A stretch of 15,906 nt of DNA from Euryarchaeota archaeon UBA181. Its GTDB lineage: Archaea > Thermoplasmatota > Poseidoniia > Poseidoniales > Thalassarchaeaceae. Shown here in pieces: positions 1 to 7,026 of this stretch (its first letter is position 1; each line of letters opens with the position of its first letter). The stretch is taken from NCBI GenBank assembly GCA_002496725.1, contig DALI01000032.1, positions 1 through 15,906 of the forward strand, written 5' to 3'. Position numbers and translations under genes: made by a program. A model generated the notes under the pieces. That model was not told the origin of the DNA and ran no database searches. It saw only the letters and a program-made list of their open reading frames with translations.

Positions 1-7
1 AGGCATT

Positions 8-649
8 TCAAGATACTGGCGAATCCGATCTAGCATCAAGCATCACTTCAGGCTTGGACTTCATTGAAACTAGAGCCAAGATTGCGACAAAAAACCCGTT
101 GCATATAATTATCTGACCCCATCCGATTACTAGTGTTATATTTTCTACGAAAGACAAGTCAATCACTTCAACGTCTTGGCTGTTCATAGTAAAATCCGGT
201 ATAAGTCCAATTCTCATAAACATCCAAAAAAGTCCTGCGCCACCTATGGCATTAATCGCTATCCAAGATCCTACCAGCTTAATCCCGAGATCCCTGTCAC
301 CTCTCCAAAGAACCAGAGTACTGAAGAGTCCAACAATTACTAGAATCCCACTGTGCACTCCCTGTATTTCCATAAGCCCCCCCATCTCATCATAGTACTC
401 AACTACCTCATTCCAGAATACTTCATTTTCCGACCATTCGGCTTTCTCCTCCTCAGAACCATCCACTGGATAAGGTTCAACTTCCTCATAATCAACTGGT
501 AACAGCCTATCAATAATAATGGGCGATGCAATTGCAGAAATTGTTCCTAGAACCATGAAAAGCGTGATTATTCCCATGAAAATAGCTAGGCCCTTGAGCC
601 ACCAGGGCGAGGGCTCAGAAATAGGAGAGTAAGCAGATTCCACTCTCAT
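8..649 (-). CDS. Hypothetical four-helix membrane protein
   Basis: I do not recognise this 213-residue protein. It has one hydrophobic segment near residues 18-42, then an acidic, probably extracellular loop of about 55 residues (many Glu/Asp, no Cys), then three more hydrophobic segments near 98-115, 124-145 and 168-195, and a short polar tail. No catalytic motif is visible. The ATG at 649 is the first start in the frame, and the stop (TGA) lies at 8-10. It is transcribed divergently from guaB across a 60-bp AT-rich gap and has no visible Shine-Dalgarno, so it may be read from a leaderless message. Its presence as a real gene rests on the clean hydrophobic pattern and tight packing against guaB. 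Its function cannot be inferred from this context. Confidence 0.75.
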   Translation of the reverse strand: MRVESAYSPISEPSPWWLKGLAIFMGIITLFMVLGTISAIASPIIIDRLLPVDYEEVEPYPVDGSEEEKAEWSENEVFWNEVVEYYDEMGGLMEIQGVHSGILVIVGLFSTLVLWRGDRDLGIKLVGSWIAINAIGGAGLFWMFMRIGLIPDFTMNSQDVEVIDLSFVENITLVIGWGQIIICNGFFVAILALVSMKSKPEVMLDARSDSPVS

Positions 650-670
650 AGCCCTTCGTGTGATATCTTG

Positions 671-700
671 CTAATTATGATGTCCATTTGAAAAATTACT
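671..700. promoter_or_regulatory. Possible shared divergent promoter region
   Basis: The 60-bp gap between the two divergent genes contains an AT-rich block. The near-symmetric TATA-like stretch CTAATTATGA (671-680) lies about 26 bp from the ATG at 649, the spacing expected for a leaderless archaeal transcript leftwards. It lies about 30-35 bp from the guaB GTG at 710, which would allow a short leader rightwards. This is inferred from composition and spacing only; no BRE element is clearly visible. Confidence 0.3.
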
Positions 701-702
701 TC

Positions 703-708
703 AGGAGG
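703..708 (+). promoter_or_regulatory. Strong Shine-Dalgarno at guaB
   Basis: AGGAGG at 703-708, extended as GGAGGTG to 710, is a near-perfect complement of the archaeal 16S 3' end. It is the strongest ribosome-binding site seen in the window. It sits only 1 nt before the GTG at 710, closer than usual, and 43 nt before the alternative ATG at 752. It therefore supports initiation at or just after 710, but its spacing is odd. Confidence 0.6.
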
Positions 709-709
709 T

Positions 710-2212
710 GTGACAGAATCGTTCAAGTATAGAGGTCATACGCCATCCCTAATGGCACAAGACGAGTTACGACAGGCACTAACCTTCGATGACGTACTTC
801 TAATGCCAGCCGAGTCAGCCGTTCTTCCTGCAGAAGTAGATATATCTGCCAGTCTCACCAGTAAGATAGGCCTCAAAATTCCCATAATGTCTGCGGCTAT
901 GGACACCGTAACAGAGAGTGCGATGGCTATAGCGATGGCTCAAGCAGGAGGTCTAGGCGTGATTCACAGGAACATGAGTGTGGAAGAGCAAGCTGAGGAA
1001 GTATCCAGGGTCAAGAGATTCGAATCAGGATTGGTGCTCAACCCAATAACCGTCTCACCAGATATGACCATTGGCGAACTCAGGGAGATGAAGTCGAGAT
1101 ACGGTTTCTCAGGTTTTCCTGTCGTGGACGACGGTGGAAGACTCGCAGGTATAATCACCAACAGAGACATCAGGTTCGTTGAGGACGAGTCAACAAAGGT
1201 TTCCGATATGATGACGAACGAGATAGTGACTGTCAATCAGGATTACAATCCTAAGGAGGCCCAGAGACTCCTACAGCAACACCGCATAGAGAAATTGGTG
1301 GTAGTGGATGGTGAGGGAAACTGTGCTGGGATGATAACCGTCAGAGATATACAGAGGACTAGAGATCATCCAGTCTCGTGCAAGGATGAGCAGGGCAGGC
1401 TCAGGGTGGCCGCCGCTACTGGAACCGGCGAAGGGGGAATCACTAGGGCATTGGCCCTATTGCAAGCAGGAGTTGATGCAATAGTAATTGATACAGCCCA
1501 TGGACATTCTCATGGCGTCATTGATACCGTTGCAAAGTTAAGGGAGATGTCTCCCGATTCGACCATCATAGCTGGAAATATCGCTACAGGTGCTGCTGCA
1601 GAGATGCTGATTGATGCCGGAGCAGATGCTGTAAAGGTCGGAATAGGCCCCGGCTCAATCTGCACGACCAGAATAGTCTCGGGTGTCGGCGTTCCCCAAC
1701 TAACTGCCGTTCAGAGCGTCGTGAAAGTATGCAAGTCAAGAGGCATACCAGTAATCGCAGATGGCGGAATAAAGTACAGTGGGGATATCGCCAAGGCAAT
1801 TGCGGCTGGGGCAGATTGTGTGATGATCGGCTCTCTTCTGGCAGGAACAGATGAGTCTCCAGGAGAGACAATTCTCTATCAAGGCAGATCATACAAGGTC
1901 TACAGGGGAATGGGTTCAGTGGGTGCGATGAGCAAGGGGGCACATGATAGGTACTTTCAGTCAGAGCAAGGTGACACGAGGAAGTACGTCCCTGAGGGAA
2001 TCGAGGGGAGAGTACCTGCGAGAGGACCTGTAGAGAATGTCATTCACCAGCTCGTCGGAGGTCTGAGATCTTCCATGGGCTATACAGGAAATGGAAGCAT
2101 AAAGGAGATGAAAGAAGGTTGCGAATTCGTAAGGATAACCAATGCTGGACTCTCGGAGAGCCACGTGCATGATGTTGAGATAACTCGTGAAGCACCAAAT
2201 TACAGGAGATGA
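710..2212 (+). CDS. guaB: Inosine-5'-monophosphate dehydrogenase
   Basis: This enzyme oxidises IMP to XMP with NAD+, the committed step of GTP synthesis, in the cytosol. The 500-residue frame shows the whole family plan. The TIM barrel starts at LTFDDVLLMP (24-33) and SAAMDTVTE (61-69). It is interrupted by two CBS domains (about 108-157 and 164-217). The barrel then resumes with DTAHGHS (261-267, NAD contact), GIGPGSICTTR (311-321, catalytic Cys318), the flap with the Arg414-Tyr415 dyad (DRYFQ), EGIEGRVP, and GYTGNGSIKEM near the end. The start is uncertain: GTG 710 has the strong Shine-Dalgarno, but ATG 752 would give 486 residues, closer to the usual bacterial length of about 488. The CBS pair separates it from short GMP reductases. 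It is the first gene of an overlapping run with msrA and the AlkB-like gene. Confidence 0.97.
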   Translation: MTESFKYRGHTPSLMAQDELRQALTFDDVLLMPAESAVLPAEVDISASLTSKIGLKIPIMSAAMDTVTESAMAIAMAQAGGLGVIHRNMSVEEQAEEVSRVKRFESGLVLNPITVSPDMTIGELREMKSRYGFSGFPVVDDGGRLAGIITNRDIRFVEDESTKVSDMMTNEIVTVNQDYNPKEAQRLLQQHRIEKLVVVDGEGNCAGMITVRDIQRTRDHPVSCKDEQGRLRVAAATGTGEGGITRALALLQAGVDAIVIDTAHGHSHGVIDTVAKLREMSPDSTIIAGNIATGAAAEMLIDAGADAVKVGIGPGSICTTRIVSGVGVPQLTAVQSVVKVCKSRGIPVIADGGIKYSGDIAKAIAAGADCVMIGSLLAGTDESPGETILYQGRSYKVYRGMGSVGAMSKGAHDRYFQSEQGDTRKYVPEGIEGRVPARGPVENVIHQLVGGLRSSMGYTGNGSIKEMKEGCEFVRITNAGLSESHVHDVEITREAPNYRR

Positions 2213-2738
2213 TTCTCTGGAGTCTATCGTTCTTGGAGGGGGATGCTTCTGGTGTGTCGAAGGCGCAATGAAGGGTTTGAAAGGGGTTTCACAAGTCATT
2301 CCAGGATACTCTGGTGGACATTTGGAAAACCCTACTTATGAGCAGGTCTGTAGGAAAGGAACAGGTCATGCTGAGGTCGTCAAGGTCAGCTTCGATCCAG
2401 CGGTATTAGACCGGATTTCCCTTCTCGAGGTATTCTTCACATGCCATGACCCAACTCAACTCAATCGTCAGGGAAATGACATAGGTCCACATTACAGAAG
2501 TGCAATCTTCTATTCATCAGAAGGTCAGAGGGAGGACTCACTTTCGGTTATCAGAGATTTGAGTGACGCTTTTACAGGTGAAATTGTAACCGAGGTCTCC
2601 CCCCTCAAGGATTTCTACTCTGCAGAGAATTACCATCATGACTACTTCAAGAACAATCCCACAAATCCATATTGTATGATGGTGGTAGCTCCGAAAATAG
2701 CTAAGACTAGAGCCAAGCACGCTCATCTGTATGAGTGA
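2187..2738 (+). CDS. msrA: Peptide methionine sulfoxide reductase A
   Basis: This cytosolic repair enzyme reduces the S-epimer of methionine sulfoxide, using thioredoxin or a similar donor. The 183-residue product has the family landmarks in order: GGGCFWC (17-23) with nucleophile Cys20, GYSGG (40-44), GHAE (60-63) with the acid Glu63, HDPTQLNRQGNDIG (87-100) followed by HYRSAIF, then AENYHHDYF and PYC (161-163). Cys23 or Cys163 could serve as resolving cysteine. No MsrB domain is fused. The GTG start at 2187 lies 26 nt inside guaB. No ATG, GTG or TTG occurs in frame between it and the catalytic Cys codon, so it is the only usual start that fits. The overlaps with guaB and the next gene (8 nt) suggest a single polycistronic message and coupled translation. 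Confidence 0.96.
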   Translation: MKHQITGDDSLESIVLGGGCFWCVEGAMKGLKGVSQVIPGYSGGHLENPTYEQVCRKGTGHAEVVKVSFDPAVLDRISLLEVFFTCHDPTQLNRQGNDIGPHYRSAIFYSSEGQREDSLSVIRDLSDAFTGEIVTEVSPLKDFYSAENYHHDYFKNNPTNPYCMMVVAPKIAKTRAKHAHLYE

Positions 2739-3756
2739 CGCCGCACTCGCTCCCGAACCATGGACAGTCCATCTACTCGGACTGATAAGCCCTATTCTCG
2801 CTATTAGTGGAAATCTAATGGGTGGATTCTACACCTTAGCTGGTGTTCTCTTCATATGGGTCGTCAGTCCCATTCTGGACATTCTATTTGGAGAGTCGAA
2901 GGATCCTAGGCCTCCACGTGAGTCTGGTACGCCCTTCGAGACCCTACTTTGGGTTCACGGCACTCTACACTTCGTCATGCTAGCCTCGTTTGTTTATTTC
3001 GCCTCTGGGGAAGGTATTACAAAATGGCTCTTAGCAGCCTCCCTATCCACTGGATTGGTAGCCGCAGCCTCAGCAATTGTAACTGCTCATGAACTTGGTC
3101 ACAAGAGGCCTAGGAGCCCCGGATGGAGACTTGCTCGAGCACTCCTATTCAGCATAAATTATACTCACTTCACGACGGAGCACAATCATAACCACCACAA
3201 GAACGTAGCTACTGATAAAGATCCAGCTAGTGCTACGTACGAACAGGGAATCTGGTCTTTCTGGCTTACGACCATCCCTGGACAATTTCTGTCATCGGTG
3301 AGTGTCCACAACAGAAAGGGCAGAACAGGGCTCAAAAATCCCTCATGGAGAGGATTATTTCTACAGTTACTAGCTATTGGGATTCTGGTTTCCCTACATA
3401 TGTCAGGAAGTGCATGGGCCGCTCCAGTACTAATTGGCTGGCTAGTGGTCTCTGGAATCGCAATATTGACTCTTGAATATGTCAATTACATCCGTCATTG
3501 GGGGCTGAGGAGGGAGGATAATGGTAGATTCGAGGAGGGGCATGCATGGAACACCGAAGCTAGATGGTCAAGATGGAGCCTACTCGAGCTGACTAGACAC
3601 TCTGACCATCATCTTCATGCCTCAGTTCCTTTCTGGAAACTGAGGCCGTATCCGAACGCCCCCAGTCTTCCATCTGGCTACTACGCATGCTGGTGGCCTT
3701 GCCTGATACCTCCTCTCTGGAGGAGGATGATGAGAGGAAGAGCACCCAGTATCTGA
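2731..3756 (+). CDS. alkB: AlkB-family membrane diiron monooxygenase (alkane/fatty-acid hydroxylase-like)
   Basis: This 341-residue integral membrane protein carries the full histidine signature of alkane 1-monooxygenase. The motifs are HELGHK (120-125), TEHNHNHHKNVAT (149-161; His151, 155 and 156 fit EHNxGHH with Asn in place of Gly), NYIRHWGL (252-259; His256 fits the NYxxHYG motif that sets AlkB apart from desaturases), and LTRHSDHHLH (287-296). Six hydrophobic segments fall near 12-34, 35-53, 72-90, 96-118, 208-225 and 227-248. The C-terminus ends in the AlkB-like LRPYPNAPSLPSGY. AlkB enzymes insert oxygen at the terminal carbon of alkanes or fatty acyl chains, using electrons from rubredoxin. 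No rubredoxin CxxCG motif is fused or found in the window. It is somewhat shorter than typical AlkB (about 400 residues). The ATG at 2731 overlaps msrA by 8 nt. Family assignment is firm; the substrate is unknown. Confidence 0.9.
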   Translation: MSDAALAPEPWTVHLLGLISPILAISGNLMGGFYTLAGVLFIWVVSPILDILFGESKDPRPPRESGTPFETLLWVHGTLHFVMLASFVYFASGEGITKWLLAASLSTGLVAAASAIVTAHELGHKRPRSPGWRLARALLFSINYTHFTTEHNHNHHKNVATDKDPASATYEQGIWSFWLTTIPGQFLSSVSVHNRKGRTGLKNPSWRGLFLQLLAIGILVSLHMSGSAWAAPVLIGWLVVSGIAILTLEYVNYIRHWGLRREDNGRFEEGHAWNTEARWSRWSLLELTRHSDHHLHASVPFWKLRPYPNAPSLPSGYYACWWPCLIPPLWRRMMRGRAPSI

Positions 3757-3824
3757 GTGAAAGCGTATACCTCCGTAACTAACCCAAGTGATGCCTCTCC
3801 CTGAGTAACCTTCAATTCTTAATT

Positions 3825-3830
3825 GGGAGG
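3825..3830 (+). promoter_or_regulatory. Shine-Dalgarno of the 3840 gene, after an AT-rich patch
   Basis: GGGAGG at 3825-3830 lies 9 nt before the ATG at 3840, a normal spacing. Just upstream, TTCAATTCTTAATT (3811-3824) is the only AT-rich patch in the 83-bp gap after the AlkB-like gene and could be a promoter element. The rest of the gap (3757-3810) shows nothing convincing. Confidence 0.45.
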
Positions 3831-3839
3831 CAGACTTCC

Positions 3840-4280
3840 ATGGTCGTCCCCAGGAAGGATGAAACTGATGATACTCCAGCCGATAAGGCCTGGGCTATTC
3901 ATGCAGCCATAATAGGTCTCAATACAGGTAACCTACTTTTCAGGGGCTTGGAGCTGGACCCCGATAATCCAGGTATGATCACCGTCGCCTGTCTTGCGGT
4001 CCTCGCAGCAGCACTACCTTTCCAGGCCATCTTCTTCCTGATCAACTCGTACATCCAAGAGGCCTCCAATGTTCATGATCTTGAATATGTCATGCTCCAG
4101 AGGCTATCCCTGATTTGTCAGACAATCTCCTATCTCTCACTCACAGCCATCGGAATACTGATGTTCGAGACTCATATGTATGTCGGAGGGAGCTTCTTCG
4201 CAGGTTGCATTGTGGCGTTCTTCCTCCTAAGGGCCGCCATGAATCAGGCAGAGGCATTAGCTACCAGCCATTCTCGTTAA
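3840..4280 (+). CDS. Hypothetical small membrane protein
   Basis: I do not recognise this 146-residue protein. After a charged N-terminus (about 1-17) it has a weakly hydrophobic helix (18-36) and three clear hydrophobic segments near 47-70, 87-108 and 113-132. A short polar tail ends in SHSR. No metal-binding or catalytic motif is evident. The start ATG 3840 is supported by a well-spaced GGGAGG. It lies 83 bp downstream of the AlkB-like gene in the same direction and 32 bp before the next membrane protein, so the three could share a message. A joint role in the membrane is only a guess. A 62-codon frame overlapping its 3' part (4115-4303) shows no protein-like features. Confidence 0.75.
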   Translation: MVVPRKDETDDTPADKAWAIHAAIIGLNTGNLLFRGLELDPDNPGMITVACLAVLAAALPFQAIFFLINSYIQEASNVHDLEYVMLQRLSLICQTISYLSLTAIGILMFETHMYVGGSFFAGCIVAFFLLRAAMNQAEALATSHSR

Positions 4281-4312
4281 TTCGTAGAGAGGTTGATTGC
4301 TGACCTTCCTCT

Positions 4313-5131
4313 GTGGGATACATGGCCGACGCCTTTGCCATGCCAAGCCTTCCACCTGCATCACCTTGGGATGCTTATGTTCTGATGTTGATAGTTCCCT
4401 TCATCTTGAGATTGGTATTTGTTGCCCCTCCCCTCATAGATCTAGTGAACACATACGCTCCACCTGGAGAGAGAACCAAGCATGTACGATGGTTCTTAAC
4501 CCAAATTAGCCTATTGCCAGTCAAGGGATTTTGGCTGATATTGATTAACGAGACCATGGCATTCATTCTTCCCGCGCTTGTTGCTATAGGGACACGATTT
4601 TGGCTTGGCCCAATAGGTTGGCCTACATGGGATGAAACTCCAAGTCTGGGGGTCGCTCTACTATTGATGGCAGGGGCGTTATGGCTCTATTCTGATTTCT
4701 CCAAGGTAATGCGTTCTAGAAGAGATATAAAATCGATAGCAAAATATAATCTTTCTACAGCTAAAATGGTAGTTCAAGGAGCAGTGACGGGAAGAAAGAT
4801 TTTGCAGAACGTAACGGATTCTGGGATACCAAGGCCTTGGAGAGAGGTCGTAGACGTCAATTTCGAAGTGGATGGTGAGGCGACAATCGTTCCAGAAAGA
4901 AATCCACTGACTGAAATCATCTATGATGTCCTCGACAGGGGAGCAGATGCACTAGAGGAAATTCTAGGTAGGGTCAAGGAGCCAGCAACTGCCGCTATGG
5001 AAAGATTAGACAGAGAGATACAAGATCGGATCACTCAGAGAGTTCAAGCTTCTGCAAAATCACTATTCAAGAATGTATTATTTTCAATAGCCCCAATAGC
5101 TGTTCTAATTGGCCTCGATCGACTTATCTAA
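4313..5131 (+). CDS. Hypothetical membrane protein with long cytosolic helical region
   Basis: I do not recognise this product of 272 residues. It has three hydrophobic segments near 21-45, 66-93 and 111-127. A long soluble, charged, helix-rich stretch follows (130-248) with heptad-like Leu/Ile spacing around 197-250, and a final hydrophobic helix lies at about 254-270. The layout suggests an inner-face domain held at both ends by the membrane, but no known motif is visible. The frame is closed by TGA at 4301, so the start must be GTG 4313 or ATG 4322; neither has a well-placed ribosome-binding site. Its last 27 nt overlap the end of the convergent MFS gene. It follows the 3840 gene by 32 nt and may be co-transcribed with it. 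Confidence 0.75.
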   Translation: MGYMADAFAMPSLPPASPWDAYVLMLIVPFILRLVFVAPPLIDLVNTYAPPGERTKHVRWFLTQISLLPVKGFWLILINETMAFILPALVAIGTRFWLGPIGWPTWDETPSLGVALLLMAGALWLYSDFSKVMRSRRDIKSIAKYNLSTAKMVVQGAVTGRKILQNVTDSGIPRPWREVVDVNFEVDGEATIVPERNPLTEIIYDVLDRGADALEEILGRVKEPATAAMERLDREIQDRITQRVQASAKSLFKNVLFSIAPIAVLIGLDRLI

Positions 5132-6412
5132 CATCCTCTTTTCTTTGGGTGAAGCGAGTAAAATCCACAAGAGTCCTGCCAGTATTTGTAATGCCCCAGT
5201 AGCAATTATCGTCTCCCTCAGGGAAAGAAGATCATTCTCGAGAATTAATCCAGCGGTTACAGTGGATATCCCCATCGTAAGTGTGATTCCAAGAGAGTCG
5301 GTACCGAATACCCTGCCCAGCCACTCGTCCCCGCTCCTCTTCTGCAGCATTGTGGTTGAAAGTACCCAGTTGACCCCACTTGCCGCATGAGATATGAATA
5401 CATAGAGGAGAATAACCATGGTCCATTCCGAGACTCCGACCGCCATGTAAAATGCCCCACTGATTATCAAAACCCCTCCCAGTAGATAGGGGACTAGTCC
5501 TTCATTGGCCATGAATCTACGACTGATTATCGGACCAAATCCAGAACCGAAACCCCTGGCCATGTACAGTATCCCTATGCCTGCGGCGACACTTCCGAAT
5601 CCAGCCTCATTGCCTATTAGGATAAGGAGAAAGACCTGAGCCCCACCTCCAGATGCCCACATGGCCTTGGCTAGAACAACTCTCCTGATCGACGGCTCGG
5701 ACAATATGTATCTCCATCCGGACAATATCTCTCCAAGCATTGCCCTCAGTCCAATTATTACATAGTAAACATCAAGTTCATACAGAATCTTTGAGATTGG
5801 CGGCCCCCTTCCGGATTTCTCCGGTCCCCCATGTGGCAACGTGATTATCAGTGCGATAGCAATTAGGAATGTCACTGAGTCTATCCAAAGTGCTGTTTCT
5901 ATTCCGTACTGCGAGATTGTCAAGCCACCTATTCCAGCCCCAATCCCCATAGCTGCTGACCATCCACCCGATGACAGCGCGTTCGCAGAAAGGAGCTCCT
6001 CACGACTGCATATATTGGGAACATATGCAGACTCAGCATTGGATGAGATGGCCCTCCCGACAACCATGGCCATACCTAGTAGATAGACAGAGGCCAGACT
6101 ATCCAGGACTCCTAGGGATAGTGCCGAGACTAGGATGACGAATGACCATACATTACCCAATACCATCAGCCACTTTCGAGGGTAGCGATCAGCTAGCATT
6201 CCCGTTAGAGGCTCCAGAGGGGCGAAAGTGAAACTCCTAGTCGCCAAAACCCCGGCAATCGCCAGTGGCGAATTGTCAGAAGCCTCACCCGCCAGTAAGA
6301 ACAGTGCTATCATGGAGAACCAGTCCCCAATATACGAGATTTCATTGGCAGTGAACAGTCTTCTGTAGGGGGCATTTGACCTCAATAGCCCGATGTAACT
6401 CACCTCTGCCAT
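5105..6412 (-). CDS. Major facilitator superfamily transporter (MFS_3/DHA3-like exporter)
   Basis: This is a polytopic inner-membrane transporter of about 435 residues with roughly 12 hydrophobic helices, of the proton-driven efflux type. The N-terminal NAPYRRLFTANEISYIGDWF is typical of the MFS_3 (EntS-like) branch. The classic motif A between helices 2 and 3, GMLADRYPRK, falls at about 71-80, with a weaker repeat-half equivalent later. I placed the start at ATG 6412, giving MAEVSYIGLL. ATG 6418 is equally possible. Starts further upstream run toward the divergent orn gene and are less likely. A TATA-like ATAATCAT (about 6436-6444 on the opposite strand) lies about 28 bp before 6412, compatible with a leaderless message. 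Substrate cannot be told from sequence; small-molecule or siderophore efflux is usual in this branch. Confidence 0.88.
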   Translation of the reverse strand: MAEVSYIGLLRSNAPYRRLFTANEISYIGDWFSMIALFLLAGEASDNSPLAIAGVLATRSFTFAPLEPLTGMLADRYPRKWLMVLGNVWSFVILVSALSLGVLDSLASVYLLGMAMVVGRAISSNAESAYVPNICSREELLSANALSSGGWSAAMGIGAGIGGLTISQYGIETALWIDSVTFLIAIALIITLPHGGPEKSGRGPPISKILYELDVYYVIIGLRAMLGEILSGWRYILSEPSIRRVVLAKAMWASGGGAQVFLLILIGNEAGFGSVAAGIGILYMARGFGSGFGPIISRRFMANEGLVPYLLGGVLIISGAFYMAVGVSEWTMVILLYVFISHAASGVNWVLSTTMLQKRSGDEWLGRVFGTDSLGITLTMGISTVTAGLILENDLLSLRETIIATGALQILAGLLWILLASPKEKRMLDKSIEAN

Positions 6413-6487
6413 GACCATGCGCCAGCAGTCAGCCCTATGATTATCGCCCCCCAAAACTCAAGACACCAGCACTCTCCCCGCGAACGC

Positions 6488-7021
6488 ATGGAGAATAGGC
6501 TAGTCTGGTTAGACTTAGAGATGACAGGGCTAGACCCAGTGGAGAATAAAATCATCGAGATAGCCACAATAGTTACCGAGGGCGATCTCACGATAGTCTC
6601 GGAAGGCCCCTCTCTTGCCATATCTCAGCCTGAGTCAGAGTTGGAGAAGATGGATGATTGGAACCTCACACATCATACTAAGAACGGGCTACTAAAGAGA
6701 GTCAGGGCAGATGGGGTCTCTATAGCTGAGGCTGAGAGACTCACTTTGGAGTTTCTGATGGAGCACTGCTTGGCAGGTGTCCCCCCACTTTGCGGCAATA
6801 CCATTGGCCAAGACAGAAGATTCCTTAGGAGATATATGCCAGAATTACATGAGTTCTTCCACTACAGGAGCGTCGATGTCACTTCCGTGAAGGAAGTTGT
6901 CAGGAGATGGTATCCCAAAGCACCGAGATTCTCCAAGCCCTCTGGACACAGAGCTCTTGATGACATCAGAGGGAGTATAGAGGAGCTATCCCATTTCAGG
7001 GAGCACGTCTTCAAGGATTGA
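6488..7021 (+). CDS. orn: Oligoribonuclease (DEDDh 3'-5' exonuclease)
   Basis: This cytosolic exonuclease degrades 2-5 nt RNAs, including pGpG, to mononucleotides. The 177-residue product matches bacterial Orn and eukaryotic REXO2 over its whole length. WLDLEMTGLDP gives the first acidic pair (Asp9, Glu11); CGNTIGQDRRF gives Asp109; the YRSVDVTSVKEVVRRWYP segment follows; GHRALDDIRGSIEEL gives His154 and Asp159. All DEDDh residues are present. I chose ATG 6488 (MENRLVWLDLE), which matches the usual length of about 180. The frame is open back to ATG 6437, but that adds 17 unrelated residues. No Shine-Dalgarno is visible at 6488. It is divergent from the MFS gene and meets the JAMM gene tail to tail with a 5-bp gap. 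Orn is unusual in archaea, so transfer is likely. Confidence 0.95.
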   Translation: MENRLVWLDLEMTGLDPVENKIIEIATIVTEGDLTIVSEGPSLAISQPESELEKMDDWNLTHHTKNGLLKRVRADGVSIAEAERLTLEFLMEHCLAGVPPLCGNTIGQDRRFLRRYMPELHEFFHYRSVDVTSVKEVVRRWYPKAPRFSKPSGHRALDDIRGSIEELSHFREHVFKD

Positions 7022-7026
7022 AATCA

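Noticed and set aside
1584..1943. 119-codon open frame antisense to guaB
   Set aside because: It lies wholly opposite conserved catalytic guaB sequence. The product is rich in Leu, Arg, Ser and Pro without protein-like pattern.
2731..3756. DNA-repair AlkB (2-oxoglutarate dioxygenase) or plain fatty acid desaturase
   Set aside because: It has no HxD...H dioxygenase facial triad. The multi-His membrane pattern with NYIRHWG and RHSDHH is that of alkane hydroxylase.
3757..3839. Small gene starting GTG 3757 right after the AlkB-like gene
   Set aside because: It gives only about 15 codons with no ribosome-binding site or pattern.
6437..6487. N-terminal extension of Orn from ATG 6437
   Set aside because: The 17 extra residues match nothing in the family. 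ATG 6488 gives the expected length and N-terminus.
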